From contig OZ234494.1 of assembly GCA_965153455.1 (NCBI GenBank), forward strand, positions 1,116,001-1,180,000: 64,000 nucleotides of DNA. Direction: 5' to 3'. Positions 1-12,105 of this stretch are shown piece after piece (position 1 is the first letter of the stretch; each line of letters opens with the position of its first letter). This stretch comes from Sphagnum compactum (taxonomy: Eukaryota; Bryophyta; Sphagnopsida; Sphagnales). The position numbers and the translations under genes are program-made. The notes beneath the pieces were generated by a model. It did not search any database. It was given only the letters and a program-made list of their open reading frames with translations, and was not told where the DNA came from.

Positions 1-253
1 GGATAAACTTTTCAACACTTGCCCTTAAACACTACGTTCATATCCTAAATTAGAAATCATCAATATAATCAATTATCCCTTCATCATATCTTAAGTTTTT
101 AACTAAATCAACTATTACTTATGCTTGTATCCCTTTCAGGGAGTTCTTCAACCTAGACTCCATCTTCCTTTTGTAAAAAAAACACATCAATTGCACTTTT
201 ATATTTCACATGTTTTATTTTTAGAAACTTTTAGACCTAGGCAGTCAACAAAC
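1..253. repeat. Dispersed repeat, copy 1 (window starts inside it)
   Basis: This stretch is nearly identical to 25422-25674, with only scattered substitutions and short indels. Both copies end near the same place, at a shared string ending in cagtcaacaaac or its variant. The left end is cut by the window edge, so its full length is unknown. No coding potential was recognised. It lies upstream of a gypsy fragment here and of a hAT remnant in the other copy, so it is not clearly part of either element. Confidence 0.85.
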
Positions 254-504
254 ATTTGCATGTAGCGTACTAGGAGCCGTCCGTGTCGTGCCATGCCGCA
301 TACTTTGCTGACTTTTGCTACCGTCGTGATGTCGTTATCTGCTGTCATCTACTCAAGCAGACGGGCATCGCTGGTAAAGACAACTCAGCTAGTTAGAGTC
401 TTCCACGGTACCCACACCTAGGGATTCCCTCTCGCAATTTCTGGCAAATAGATGGATGATGCCCCGACAAAAAAATTGGCTCCTGTCATACACACTTTAC
501 TCCT

Positions 505-551
505 GTAATGGACACTAACAGGCATAATCTTGGCCTGTTAGTGTCCATTAC
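505..551. repeat. Perfect 19-bp inverted repeat (hairpin)
   Basis: Bases 505-523 and 533-551 are exact reverse complements, separated by a 9-base loop. The two arms read gtaatggacactaacaggc and its complement. There is no T-run typical of a Pol III terminator directly after it, and the stem is too short for a standard plant miRNA precursor. A small foldback element is the simplest reading. Confidence 0.8.
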
Positions 552-762
552 ACGGCCAAAGCGTTTATAATAAGACACACAATTTTTGTGTTTCGGCACC
601 ACCAAGATGTGCCCCAGCTGGGCAGTCAGGGAAATTTTTTTGTAGAGGATAGGTTTCTACTGTCTGCAATAAGCACCCATTGCTGATGTACTGTCCTCAG
701 AAGAAGTTCCTGCCGGCTTGCTCACATCTGTCCAGTGTACTGTTGGAGTCTGAGAATTTGCA

Positions 763-1740
763 TTATCTTTTCTTTGCAAATAACTCATTAGTTTTTAGGA
801 CTTCAAATAGAACCTTCAAGTGCTCCATCTGTTCTTCTTTGGACTTGGAATATATTAATATATCATCCAAAAACATAAACACAAATTTACCTAGGTATTC
901 TTGAAACAAGGAGTTCATAAGACTCATAAAGGTGGTTGGGGCATTTGTGAGCCCAAATGGCAATACAATAAACTCATAATGCCCATTATTGGTTCTAAAG
1001 GTTGTTTTTGGTATATCTTGTTCTTTCACACAAATCTAGTGTAGCCACTTTTCAAATCTATTTTGGAAAATATTTTAACACCATAAAAATGATTGAGGAG
1101 ATCATCTATCCTTAGTAAGGGATATTTATTTTTGATTGTGACCTCATTTAAACCTTTGTAATTCACACAAAGTCTAAGGGTGCCATTTTTATTTTAACAA
1201 AATGTACCTAGGCACCCCAAGGGGATTTACTACATCACAAACTTCATGGGCCACGATTTGATAATAATAGTCATGTGAAATTTTTTTCATAGGTTCATAT
1301 GGGATAAACATGAATGTCATTCATCTACATGTATCGTTTGAACATTGATGTCATGCACATCGTTTAGACACAAATGTCATATGCCTATTTGTATTGTTTA
1401 GTCACAAATGTTATATGTCTATTCATGTTGTTTAAACACAAAAGTTGTGCACACGACTTCTATGTTTAAATAATGCACAACATTCATGTTTAAACAATAC
1501 AAACCTATGAACCTTGTAAATTTGTGATGCAGGTTTTATGTACCTTTTTTCCAAAATGTCACTTAATTGTTTTTCCATTTCTTTATTTTTCATAAAACAA
1601 TGACGATAGGGAGTTTAATAATTGGTTTTGCATTACGGTCTAGGTCAATGGCATGACCCACCTCCTTAGTTGGTGCATCTTTGGTAAGTCTCTTTGAAAG
1701 ACATCAAAATATTCTTCTAACAAACTATCCAACAAACCAT
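763..1740 (-). pseudogene. Ty3/gypsy retrotransposon pol fragment (reverse transcriptase), degenerate
   Basis: The minus strand encodes a recognisable Ty3/gypsy reverse transcriptase. Bases 1210 down to about 1040 read [20 protein letters not shown] and then a stretch ending in [10 protein letters not shown]. After a stop/frame break near 1030, bases 1029-763 read on through YEFIVLPFGLTNAPTTF to the catalytic FLDDILIYS. A further upstream piece at about 1740-1640 reads EEYFDVFQRDLPKM, the family's linker between protease and RT. That piece is separated from the RT by about 350 bp (1210-1560) of unrelated sequence rich in short inverted motifs. RNase H, integrase, gag and LTRs were not found. 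It is a dead fragment of an old element. Family assignment is firm, finer clade assignment is not. Confidence 0.88.
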
Positions 1741-4700
1741 TCAAATCATTTCGTATCCCACAACCCTTGACTAGCTCATACATGTATATGGAAAACAATT
1801 CTACATTTCCATTGTAAAATTTTGAAAAGTGAGTTGCTAAAAGTAAGGCCTGCACAAGTTGGTGCATTATTCTTACACAACTTGAGGTTGTGCTGACTTT
1901 TTTGGCGTGTTTCAGGCAGTATGCCGGAAGGCGTTGGGTGCAGGGTGATGGCCATCCACTGGTACGGACCCCTTCTGGGTCCCTCAGACCACAAAAAGGT
2001 CCTGTGTTCAAACCAAGACGAGGTGTGCAGGTGAAACTCTGGCAATGAGCTTGACTTGGGGGTGCCAATGGCTTGTCAGGTTGGGTGTGCTGTTTTTGGC
2101 CTTCAACATATACACATATGTTATTTTTTCATTTATAGAAGTAGTTGAAAGCAAGTTATAAGAGTTCAATGGAAAAGGTTGTTCCCATGTGCTGTGCATG
2201 TAAGCTGTTTAATCACCGTTTTCTAACCAAACACTTGGAGAATACTCAATCAAAACATAGTGGAGTTGCGTTCATATGTGCAATGAACTGCTCTGTCAGA
2301 ATCTCATCCTTCTACCAGACACAAACAATAAACCCTATGTAGAGAGCCATGGTAGACCAAATGATAAAACTTGTAATAAATTAGCTCACTGGCAAGAACC
2401 AGTTTCATGACTGTCATCTGTGAGTGAATGTGCAAAAAGTTGAACTGCTCAAATCTAGTGGGTGGGGGGAGGACCCATTTGAAAACTATGGAATCTGTCA
2501 ATGGGGGTAGTCCACCAGTTGATTTTATCTCACATGTGAACGCTCCTCCATCCCTACATTCCAGAAAATAGCGATTAAGCAACTTACATGTGACATGACC
2601 CTTAGGTTGCAGGAGTCAGTTTAAGTTCAAAGAACTCAGATAAGGCACATACACCCAGGATTTCTAAGGCTAGCTTCACACTAGGGCTCCAGATGAAGAA
2701 ACATCTGGCTCAATTTAAACTCTCTAGTCTGATTTCTTGTGATCAGAAAAAAATTTAGAGTAGGTAAGATTTCTGTCTCAAAGATGTTCCATCTATTTTA
2801 AAACTGGGGAGAAATTTGGGCACCTGTTTTGAAATTATCCCCAAAAATTAGTCAAGTAAGTTAGCTACCAAGCAAGACACCAAAAGGATTTCAGGAAGCC
2901 TGTCTTCCTGGAGAACATTCATATACCTTGGCACTAATTATATTGTTTTCAGAAATGTTGATTTTTTTTCAAGAAATAAATTTTTCTACAGGAAAAAAAG
3001 AATCTGATGGAATATTTGAGAATATATCACTTATCAAAATGGAATTCTTGAAATTAATTACTTATTCGAGAAACATGTTTGGAGATGGCCAAGGTACTAT
3101 GGTATTTGAAAAGAACTGGGTTGCTGATTATGGGTGCTGAAACCTCAGCACTCAAGCTGGCGAACCTTGAATCCCACATAGTCATAATTTATGGGTAAGT
3201 GACACCCTAAATCCCCAAGACTAAAAGTTCCAAGTTATATAATCTTACAATTGTCATGGAATAAAATATTGTGTAAATTGCATTGCAATTTCTAATGTGT
3301 GAAGTGCCGTTAGGTGGTGGAATAAAGTGTCCTCTATACTTCAATTTGCAAGGTGTACAATAATGCATTGCATTACAATTTCGAAGTAATAATGTGTTAA
3401 ATGCAGTGCACTTCACAAATTTCATGGCAGTCATTTTGTAGGTGCGACTGGGTTATTTACTGGCAATCACAGCATGCCACCCACTTGCAACGAAAGGTGC
3501 CTTTCATCATGAGTACACATAAAAGGGTATCTTTTTCCTTTACAACTTCTCTTTCTATTAGACATTTGGTGCAAAGAATAGAATAAGTACCCCCAGTTTA
3601 TGATGGGGATATTAGCCCAGGTTGATAATGGTGACACAAGAAATAAGAATCTCATGCGGCCAATGCGAAGCCTCGGCATGTACTAGGGGGGCTTAGTTTT
3701 TTTCTTTTGGGTTTTTGGGGGGTGGGTTGACCTGTTCCAAATGTATTCCCATCAGGCTCTCAAAATGTTCCCCATTGTCTTCCCTTAGTTGTTCCCAATT
3801 GGACCTCAGTTTTAACCCATATTGTTTGGTCACGGTTCAACTTCCATGTATATAACTTCGAAAGGGGGGCTTGTTGAGAAGCATAGATATGCTTTTATGT
3901 TGTAGAGTGACCATGTTGCAGAAACATTGGTGATATCTCAATCATGTTGGTTTGTTTTCGCAGAAAAAAAAAGCTGTGGGTACACCGCCCTCCTGGTAAT
4001 TAATAGAAGCACATCCCTGCATTTCATGCCCCTGCCATTAGCCTAGTCTAAGCATGGTGATCATTACAATTAGAAATTGGGTTCATTTCCAACCAATGAG
4101 GCAAGACAACATGCACCCAAAGAGGCCTAGTTTTTTTCATTTGGGGGGGAGGTGTGGATGGGGTTCTTTTGCAATTTGATGTTTCCAAATGTATACCATA
4201 TGATTCCTTCATGTTTCCCATCAAGTGCTCAATTGCTCTTTATTACGTTCCCAATAGCAGCATACTTTGTCCCATATCCACTTTTGCCGAAATAGTCAAA
4301 GAAAATACTACATTGTTTTGGGATCTTTTGAAGGTTGGGGTGCATGTCACAAGGACTTGCAGGATTGATTGTAAGGGGTGGTTTGGTGCTTCGACTATTG
4401 ATCCAAAAAAAGCATCAAGAGGACAACTTTGATATCGCATGCATGCTTTAGGTAATTTGTTATAATATCTTGGTTTGACAACAAACCAATTTCCATTTTG
4501 TCCACTACTTTTAGTTTAATTTACATTACAGGTGCAACATTTGCCACTTGGTGAGATCTAACTAGTCCATTGGAGATTCCCACTAGCCCAATGCTAATAC
4601 ATTACCAAGAGCACATGCATGGAATTGATGTGCAAGATCAACTCTTTGGATATTATACTTTGCAAATGCATGATCACAAATGGTGGCATTGAATAATGTT

Positions 4701-5409
4701 CCATGTCATTCATACCACCACTGTGAACTCCTACATCATGTACAAGCATTATTACAAAATCCACCCCCCACCCAATAGCCTTGAAATGTGGTAAACTTTT
4801 ATTTGTATCAAGGATACTAGGTAGTGCTAGCCAAAGTGTGAACTTGTTACCCAACTAATTTTTCCTTCTAAAACCAAATTTTGTAATTTAATTAATTTCC
4901 AATGCCAAAAACTACTAAAAACTTAGTATCTCCTACAACTTAAATCTAAAAGAATTCAAATCACCTTCATTAAATCCTATTTATTGAAGGCTTTCCAAAA
5001 TTACCAAGATTGTGCCCAAATTCTCCAATAATTTTCAGTTTTGATTTAAATGAAGAATTTTCAGTGAAAAAATTGTTCAATATTTAAGAACTTCTCCACT
5101 AGAGCTTGAAACATTATGAAACCCACTCACTGCACTCCGTACTCATTGAAGGCCATCCAACAGTACCAAAAGCACAACAAGAGACACCATGAATATGGGA
5201 GACCTCAATGTGACAAGCAAACAAAACAAACCAGGCCAGAACAAACAACCTTCCATCATAGATAAATTTCAACTAAAGGTTTTAATAGTCAAAATATTGC
5301 TCCTTTCATGGGCCATGCTCAACTTTTTACACTATATGGATGACCACAATGACATACTAAGATTTTAGTTGTGTTCACACTGAGCTGGCCCTGGTTTTTC
5401 ACACTAAAA
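1741..5409. other. Intergenic DNA without a recognised gene
   Basis: Six-frame reading shows only short ORFs with no family resemblance. Three things stand out. About 1905-2060 has a GTTCAAAcc motif roughly 50 bp downstream of an A-box-like tggc..tccactgg, so a tRNA-derived SINE is possible but unproven. About 3690-3790 and 4125-4240 are diverged direct copies of a T/G-rich repeat (tagtttttttctttt followed by a G-run, then gttccaaatgta and similar strings). The same family appears in reverse orientation around 48350-48520. The remainder is AT-rich and unassigned. Confidence 0.5.
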
Positions 5410-5616
5410 GTGCATTCACACTTGGTGTTAGGGACTCAAGTTTGAGTCCCCTAACACCATGCTAGTCATTTAGGACTTAACTTATTTATCATGAAGAATT
5501 TATATTAAGCTAACATTCACTTAACATTAAGCCATCACCCATTTAACATTGGGTGCCACCCAGGATGCCACCTAGATTTTCATTTAACACTGACTTAACA
5601 TCAAGTGTGAATGCAC
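5410..5616. mobile_element. Small MITE-like element with 21-bp terminal inverted repeats
   Basis: The left end 5410-5430 (gtgcattcacacttggtgtta) is complementary, with one mismatch, to 5596-5616. The 207-bp interior has no ORF but repeats variants of ttaacattaag/ttaacattggg. This is the architecture of a non-autonomous DNA transposon. No convincing target duplication is visible, so the superfamily is left open. Confidence 0.65.
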
Positions 5617-6204
5617 CATAAGCGTGTCGACTGGCATGAGATTTTGGTCATGTCTAGACCGAGTTAGTCTTGGGTTAGGGTTTGGGCATGTTTTTTTCTT
5701 TCTTGAACATGATCTCTTGGATGTTCTTCAATGACTTCACACCAGATGCAACAAGTACATTCGGGATTCAACTTGAAGCACAAGAGTCAAGCATGTGGAA
5801 GAGGCTTGCTGTTGTCATTTTGACAACTGGTGATCAAACCAAAACCAGTTCAGCCACCCACCACTTACATGAACATAAATAGAAGCCTTAAAAAGCCATG
5901 TTAGTTTCTTTGTAATGTGAAGAAATGGTCGTATATGTTGTATGACACAAAGTAGCCATGCAAGTTTTGTAAATGCCTTCTTCTGTAGGCTTTTATAAGT
6001 CGTCCTCCGTTGTACCACTGTCTCAATTGTGGCTATTGGTTCAGTAACCCGCTCCATCAATTAGGTTTTCATGCATGATAAAGCCCTTGGAACAGAGCTT
6101 TTTACTCTTGAAATTGGGCATAGGCCCTTATTTCGAATGTGCCCAGCTCTGTCGCTTCCTTACACACACACCACTTATTGTCCTTCAACGGAGTCTGATT
6201 CAGT

Positions 6205-6365
6205 GCTGTACTGGTACGTTCACTTTCACATACCAGTTGGGTACCAGTCTTGACTACTTTCATATCACCCTGGTATTGGTATTGGATCGAATATTAACAC
6301 TTTCATATTGGCCTGGTCCTGGTATTGGGCCCAAGCCTGATTTTGGTGTAGTATGAGGTAAGTAT
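6205..6365. repeat. ACTGGTA/TACCAGT-rich diffuse repeat
   Basis: The block is dominated by short palindromic variants of actggta and taccagt (for example ggtaccagt and ctggtattggtattgg). Similar blocks occur at 7085-7215 and 13250-13440. All lack ORFs with family similarity. The two nearest copies flank the pair of MITEs at 6391-7083, so the MITEs may have landed in a once-continuous tract. Confidence 0.6.
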
Positions 6366-6390
6366 AAACCTGGTGTTGAGACAGGTATAA

Positions 6391-6719
6391 GAGCATCTCC
6401 AGTGGTGCTCAGTATGTGATCCTACACAACACAATTGGATGAAGAAAAGTTAGAATATGCCGGTTTGGCTCAGAGTTTGCGGTGGCTGGTAAAGGGCACA
6501 GCAAAGGTGTGCACCTCCAAAAAAGACTGTAATAAATATGATTTGACTGGTGCTCACTGTTTTCTGATTGGTCCAGGTGGTTTGCTATTAGTAGTCCCCC
6601 ACCTATTTGCTGTCCCAGTCTTCATTTTATGTGTGGGGTTGCAAAAAAGTAAATAACTAAACTTGGATGGGAAAAATACTTTTGCAGGGTCACATACGGA
6701 GCACAGCTAAAGATGCTCA
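6391..6719. mobile_element. MITE 1, GAGCATCT-type terminal inverted repeats
   Basis: The left terminus gagcatctccagtggtgctc and its continuation agtatgtgatcc are matched in reverse complement by the right terminus ending at 6719, with several mismatches. GAGCATCTCC ends are common among small plant MITEs. The 329-bp interior has no transposase. A second element with the same type of ends starts 6 bp later, so the two are side by side. Target duplications are too short to call with confidence. Confidence 0.7.
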
Positions 6720-6724
6720 TAGAT

Positions 6725-7083
6725 GAGCATCCGAACCAACGCTCACTCTGTGACCCTGCAATAATGTTTCTCACATCCAAATTTTTTTAGTTACTAACTT
6801 TTTTCCACCCCACCATTAAACTGAAACTCGGATTGCAAGTGGGTGGGAGACTACTAGTAGCAGTCCACTTGGACCAATCAAACTATCTACCCAATCAGAA
6901 ACAGGGAGGGAGCAGTCAATAAATAGGAATTGACTGTCTTTTTCAGACAGTTCCCGGGCTCTGAAAGATCTGCATCTTTTCAGGGTCCCAGGAGTGTTCC
7001 AATGGATTCACTGGATTTCATTGATGAACCTCATCAAAGATGTCCAGTCCAGAGTCACATACTGAGCATCGGTGGAGATTCTC
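6725..7083. mobile_element. MITE 2, same family, abutting MITE 1
   Basis: The left end gagcatccgaaccaacgctc plus actctgtgaccctg pairs imperfectly with the right end, whose complement starts gagaatctccaccgatgctc. Length is 359 bp and no ORF of interest is present. The right inner part of MITE 1 and the left inner part of MITE 2 are themselves complementary (gcagggtcaca ... tgtgaccctgc), giving a hairpin across the junction. Confidence 0.68.
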
Positions 7084-7215
7084 TAAACCTGGTATAGGCT
7101 GGTACTATCTCTGGTTCATACCAGTCTGGTACTGGTATTAGGCTGGTATTGCCTCAGGTGTTGTACTGGGATGTTCTTCCATACCAATATACATACCAGT
7201 ACTAAATAGCTAGGT

Positions 7216-8767
7216 TGCTCCCTATATACCAGTACAACACTGGTCTAATCCTTCTAATAACTCATGGTAAAATTCAGTACCTAATTCTTCAAACCACAAA
7301 GCTCTCCCATTTATTCTATAATGCTGTGTTGACAGAGCCTTGCAAAATTTGGGAAATTTTGGATGATGTGCAGGATGTATACTAAGATTTGCATTTGCAA
7401 GCACACTCTAATTCAGTGGCATCAGGGTGTTTCAATTGCAATCAAAACTTCTTCCATCCGAAGCTGAGTTGCATAATTGGGTTGGTTTCCTCCTCCTGAC
7501 ATCCTTCCTTTGTTGAGTTCCCCCCCAACCCCCCTCCCCCAACACCCACCGGCAGACCATGAAGGATGGATGGTAAGTGATGAGGAAATAATTTTCTGTT
7601 GCATTTCAATTTAACAGCTAACCATACTGGTTAGCTCAGTTGCTTTTTTTTACAACCTACCTATTAACCCTTAAATGTCAGTGCAGACCAGAATGGTTTG
7701 GGCTCAACAACATGCCCTAGAACAGTAAAAATAGCTTGCTTTTTTTTTTTTGTGCTTGTGCGCAAATGACCATTGTATGTGCAAGGCCACTCATTTTTAC
7801 CTCATCTCAAGTCCAAATGTTGAATTTCTTTTTCCATCAACCTCATATGTCCCCTTCCATTTACTATAAAAAGTTTAGGATAATTGAAATATGATAGCTA
7901 ACTCAAATACTTGAAAAACTCTAAATTTTGAAAGCTGCCCGTATCTCATAAAATTGCACTTAAGATGGTGGGGATTTTTCATTTATCATCCAAATTACAC
8001 ATTTTTACTACCAAAAGATTCAGATTGAAATCCCCTTCAACTCTATTGAGTTGAATTTTTCAAAAATGTCACCAAATTCCAGCTATTGGGAAGTTATACG
8101 GTTACAACTCCCTCCTGCCACTTGACACTGGTTTGGTCAAATATCAATTAAGGGTTAACAACCTGTTGAGTGGGTTGTTAGTAGGTAGGTTGTAGAAAAG
8201 CACTTGATCTATCTATGTATAAACCATCTACTTACTTAGTAGTTACTTAGTTGCCTACCTATGCGTGACCCATTTCTTACAGAACAGGTTATCAAGGTGA
8301 AACCGGATATTAACTCGGTTGAGGTTCATCCACAACTTAGTCATAACTCATAAGTGAAATCCAGTGGATGGTCGGCTGGTGGGTGCTGGTGCACTCTGGT
8401 CAAGTCTCCCACCCTTTTACTTACATCCAATCCAGTTTAATGGCAAGTAGTTTGTAAAGCTACTCCCACTTTTTGGTCTCCTTTTATTCCAGCAATTTTA
8501 GTGAAACATTATTTTATTTTATTTTTTGGGTTTTACTTTCTCTCTTCTAGAGAGGTAAGTTCACTTGAATAAATTGCCAAAGATTTTCATAATGTACAAT
8601 GCTGGTAGATATGGTGCTACATATGGTGTTAAAGTTATTGAGTTAAATAAAGCACCTCCACTGGCAGCAAACCCAATGGCCTGAAAATAATATTCTTGAT
8701 GAAATTTAGTTTTTACATTTCATGGATGACAATTACTGTTCTGTATAATTGGAACCTGCGCGGACTG
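7216..8767. other. Intergenic DNA without a recognised gene
   Basis: Only short unconvincing ORFs are present. Bases 7510-7560 are C-rich and 7740-7752 is a T-run. About 8345-8400 (atccagtggat ... ctggtgcactctggtcaa) resembles a motif near 33880-33950 inside the large insertion of the right arm, suggesting a shared dispersed repeat. Nothing else can be supported. Confidence 0.45.
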
Positions 8768-8819
8768 TGTTGTATAATATCGTATAATATCGTATAATAC
8801 CAGATTGTATTATACAACA
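8768..8819. repeat. 12-bp perfect inverted repeat enclosing a cgtataatat triplet repeat
   Basis: Bases 8768-8779 (tgttgtataata) and 8808-8819 (tattatacaaca) are exact complements. The spacer contains consecutive copies of cgtataatat. The structure lies just beyond the C-terminal end of the hAT transposase remnant, so it could be part of that element's subterminal region. No target duplication supports an exact end. Confidence 0.65.
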
Positions 8820-8829
8820 GTCAAAGTCC

Positions 8830-10307
8830 ACCTCAATTCAATTGAAGATGTTACCCTCGTCCACCACCTCCTTGTCGAAGCTTTGTGTTGAACAAGATGG
8901 TGGTCCGCATCTCGATCGATCTTGGCTTGACCCAACCGAGCACGTGAGCGACTGTGAACGCGCTTGCCCGCCTTGTGATTGCGCTCGCCCCCGCTTGCCT
9001 CGGCCGGGTTCTTGTGCAATGCCGATAGTGGACCCTTGATGGAGCCCTCACACGAATCGTCACACAATGTCCACAATTCTGATGGCTTAAACTTGATATC
9101 GTTGAAATCATAATCATTGTCTATTGGCCGCATGATAAACGTGGCGAACTCACTGAAATATCATCGTTGGAGGTCCTCGTTGCCATTCGAGAAACGGACG
9201 AGTGCGGCCTTCGCCTGTTGGTTGATCGAACCTTTCCCAACTTGCAGGAAGTTTTCGCCGAAATTGGCCGCGATCTTACTACACATGTCGATGAACATTG
9301 GATCTATCGCAAATGCGAGACCATGGGCCTCCGAATAGATGGTTGAGAAACGGTGGTGGAGCAACGTCATCATCTGTTCGATATCATCGTCACCCAAGTT
9401 GAAGGCATCCATGACGGCGCGATTAAGCTTCTTAATGTGGTACTTGATCGCCACGAAGCACGCATACACGGCAAAAAATGTGCAGAAAATGTCGCTTCGT
9501 CTCCCTCCAGGTAAGTTAAACAAGAGCTAATCGTCATGAAGAGCGTCTCCATCGTAGCGACGCCCTTCCAATAGGCTGGATCAGTAACCAATTCTTTGAG
9601 CTCGTCGCATATATCAATGTCGAGTTCGGCGTTCAAAATTTCACCTAGCAGTGCTGCGCACGCCGCCTTGACCGTGTTGGCACACTGCACAGTGAAGAAT
9701 ACGGTGCCCCATCGGGTCTCCGTGAAGAGGATGAGCACGTAGGTCTTCTTGAACTTCTCCAAACACAGCTTGTTAAATAATTGTAGAAGAAGATGCGACA
9801 ATTTCAAGGTTTTGACCATGAATACTATCTGCTTCAAAACATGCTTCATTCCAGGGAAGTTCTTGATCAGATCCATGTAAAGATTGTGGATTGCATGGGG
9901 CGCACAGCCATAACAAACGTGAACTCCTTTGTTTTCAGGCACTCCTTGCACAGCTTGACCATGACGCTTGGGGAATCGTTGCAGAAGCAAAACATCGAGG
10001 GATTAATGAAGTGTTCATTCTTGGTGCAGACCTGTCCTTCTTCCTGCTGCTCCACCACTTCAACGTTGCTGTCGTCAAACATTCCGACGTCCCTCAATAG
10101 CACAAAACCAGGAGCCGATTGACGAATCGATCTAAGTAGGCGCAGCTTATAATTCAAGAACTTCTCTAGCAAATTGGCCGCACTCTCTCTGCGGAGCTCC
10201 ATCGTGAAGTGCTCAAGGAAGAACCTTGCATTTTGTAACCAAATTATAAAGTTACAACAATTTATTTTTCTTATATAATTTTTTTCAATTCTATAAATTG
10301 CAAGCAT
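8830..10307 (-). pseudogene. hAT-superfamily transposase (DUF659/hAT type), broken
   Basis: Three overlapping minus-strand reading frames form one decayed transposase. 10307-9905 carries the N-proximal catalytic part (…LCKECLKTKEFTFV). 9905-9490 continues in another frame with YGCAPHAIHNLYMDLIKNFP and TETRWGTVFF, which match the hAT core. 9487-9161 and then 9133-8830 form the C-terminal part (AVMDAFNLGDDDIEQMMTLL, then RPIDNDYDFNDIKFKPSELW). Two frameshifts (about 9905 and 9487) and a TGA near 9158 separate them. The N-terminal BED finger is missing: similarity stops at about 10310, where the segmental duplication begins. GC content is visibly higher than in the flanks. The dimerisation end is poorly preserved. 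It is not functional as it stands. Confidence 0.85.
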
Positions 10308-10364
10308 CTACATACGTGGTTAACCGCGTTAATTAGTTAGGTATTTGACTGTGTAAAAAACATA

Positions 10365-10850
10365 GGTAGGTAGGTGAACATAATGGTAGGTAGGAAGGTG
10401 GGTGCATAGGTAGGTAAGTAGGTACATAGGTTGGTAGTTGGGTTAGTAGGCAAGTTAGTAAGTAAAAAGGAAGTTCAAAGAACAAGGTAAATAGGTTGTT
10501 AGAGTAGGTAAGCATGTAGGTAGAGAAGTTAATAGGTAAAAAGAAAGTTACATTAACAAGGTAGCTAGGTAGATAGACAAATTAATATGTAAGAAATAAG
10601 TTACCTTATCAAGGTGACGAGGTTTGTAAAATACTTATGTCAATAGGGTGTTTGTAAATATAGAGTTAGTAAATAGTAATGTAACTAGGTCAGTAGGGTA
10701 CGTAGTTAGTACAATGGTTAGGTCAGTAAGGAAGTTAAGTTAATAAGGTATGTAGTTAACAGGGTAGCTAGATTAGTAGGGTAAGTAGTTAGTATAGTAG
10801 TTAGTTAGTATAGTAGTTAGGTCAGTAAGATAACTAGTTATTAAGACAGA
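10365..10850. repeat. GGTA/GTTAGTA tetranucleotide-rich tract 1
   Basis: Imperfect tandem ggta units grade into gttagta and ggtcagtaa variants. A homologous tract is at 33170-33735, and independent tracts of the same type lie at 19865-20195 and 44435-44810. Translation gives meaningless YLPTYLPT-like strings, so no gene is called. Confidence 0.85.
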
Positions 10851-11427
10851 GTTTGACAAAACAGAGCTAAGGGGGATTAAGTGGGGATGAGAGAAGAGAG
10901 CGCCAATTTTCAAGACCTCCGAATGCATATTATGCATTTGTTCCAAGTTGTATTTCATCCGTGAGTCTAGTAGGGGTAGTGGGTTGCACCAGACAAATCC
11001 CTGGTGAAAAGTTTTACAGCAAGTTTTTCGCATTCTGTGGGGTGATCGGAGTCTGTGAGGATGGAGCTTGTTGTTTTGCCGACACTGTCAGTGGAAACTC
11101 ATGAGAGAAGGATCGGAGTGATCTGACCCCCATAGGCTCTTAGAATTTAACCTTATGCAAGGGAAGTGGATTGTGTTCAAGGTTATGGACTTTTGATGTG
11201 ACGAGAACTTACATGTGCCCCTGGTTTTTCGGTACAAGGGTTTCTTCAATAACACTTAGTCTGAACAGCCAATGAAACGCTTTTCTCAGTGACCCTGTGC
11301 TCCAAGGCTCCAAAAGGGACAAATGTACATTCCGATAAAGATTGCTCCAGAAAGTTGTTCTAGAAAGTTGTTCCAAAAAGTTGAAATTCTATAAAGTCAA
11401 TGGATGAATATGTAAGGCCCGATAGAT

Positions 11428-11543
11428 TGTGAGAAATGATGGATCAAATGTGAAAATTGTTGTACTATGCATGCACATCAATAACTGTGAGAAATGATGG
11501 ATCAAATGTGAAAATTGTTGTACTATGCATGCACATCAATAAC
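11428..11543. repeat. Exact tandem duplication, 58-bp unit x2
   Basis: Bases 11428-11485 and 11486-11543 are the same 58-bp sequence beginning tgtgagaaatgatggatcaa. The homologous region at about 34926-34980 has a single copy, so the doubling occurred in this segment after the segmental duplication. Confidence 0.9.
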
Positions 11544-12105
11544 GTCATGTAAAGTCTAACCTGAGACTTTCCAAAATATTTTATACACAACAACCTCTGT
11601 GACAAGCATGCCCAAACTTGTCAAACGTGTTTAGTTGCAAGACCTGCTTGAGCAATCTGCTGCCAATTTACCACTACAACTGACCTATCACATGGACAGA
11701 GTGCGCTCCACTATTAAGAAATTGATGCAACAAAGTTCTAAAGTCTCTAGAAGTACACAATCTGCTGCCAATGAAAATAAAATTTTCATTACAACTAACC
11801 TATCACATGGATGGAATGCACTATATTGCTAAGAAATTGACACAACATTGTGTTTAAGTGCATTAGTGCAGTAAGCTTGCTAAACTTTATTAATGAAGGC
11901 TTCAATTGGGGAGAACGGGATGCATAAAAGGAGAGAATCTTATGAGTAAGGATCTTTGGTGGATAATTTGATATAAAAGTTGTTATTGTTGCGATGTGAA
12001 GGAGTAGAAATTGTGTTTCTGTGGAATAGGTGATCATAGCTATTTCAGTGATTTTGTGCATTTCAAAGTTCGTTTGTGAAGAAGAAGAAGAAGAAGATAT
12101 GGGGT

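Larger units (their letters stand above)
10330..12105 (+). repeat. Segmental duplication: orphan copy of the DNA upstream of dioxygenase copy 2
   Basis: This block is collinear and in the same orientation as 33172-37075. Matches include the GGTA tract, the string ggtgatcggagtctgtgagg (11040 and 34548), and the leader segment around 36921-37075 including the TATA-like gatataaaag. Two segments of the right-hand region are absent here: about 33665-34270 (with the small secreted ORF) and about 35400-36920. Similarity ends abruptly after ggggtccgg (about 12105), before the dioxygenase start, so no gene body follows. It looks like a broken duplicate that kept promoter-proximal DNA only. Confidence 0.85.

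Noticed and set aside
1905-2060. Possible tRNA or tRNA-derived SINE
   Set aside because: A B-box-like string is present but no cloverleaf can be folded and no poly-A or simple-repeat tail follows. It is kept only as a remark.
5815-6060. 81-codon minus-strand ORF
   Set aside because: The composition looks protein-like but nothing is recognisable, no splice partners fit and no homologue is known to me.
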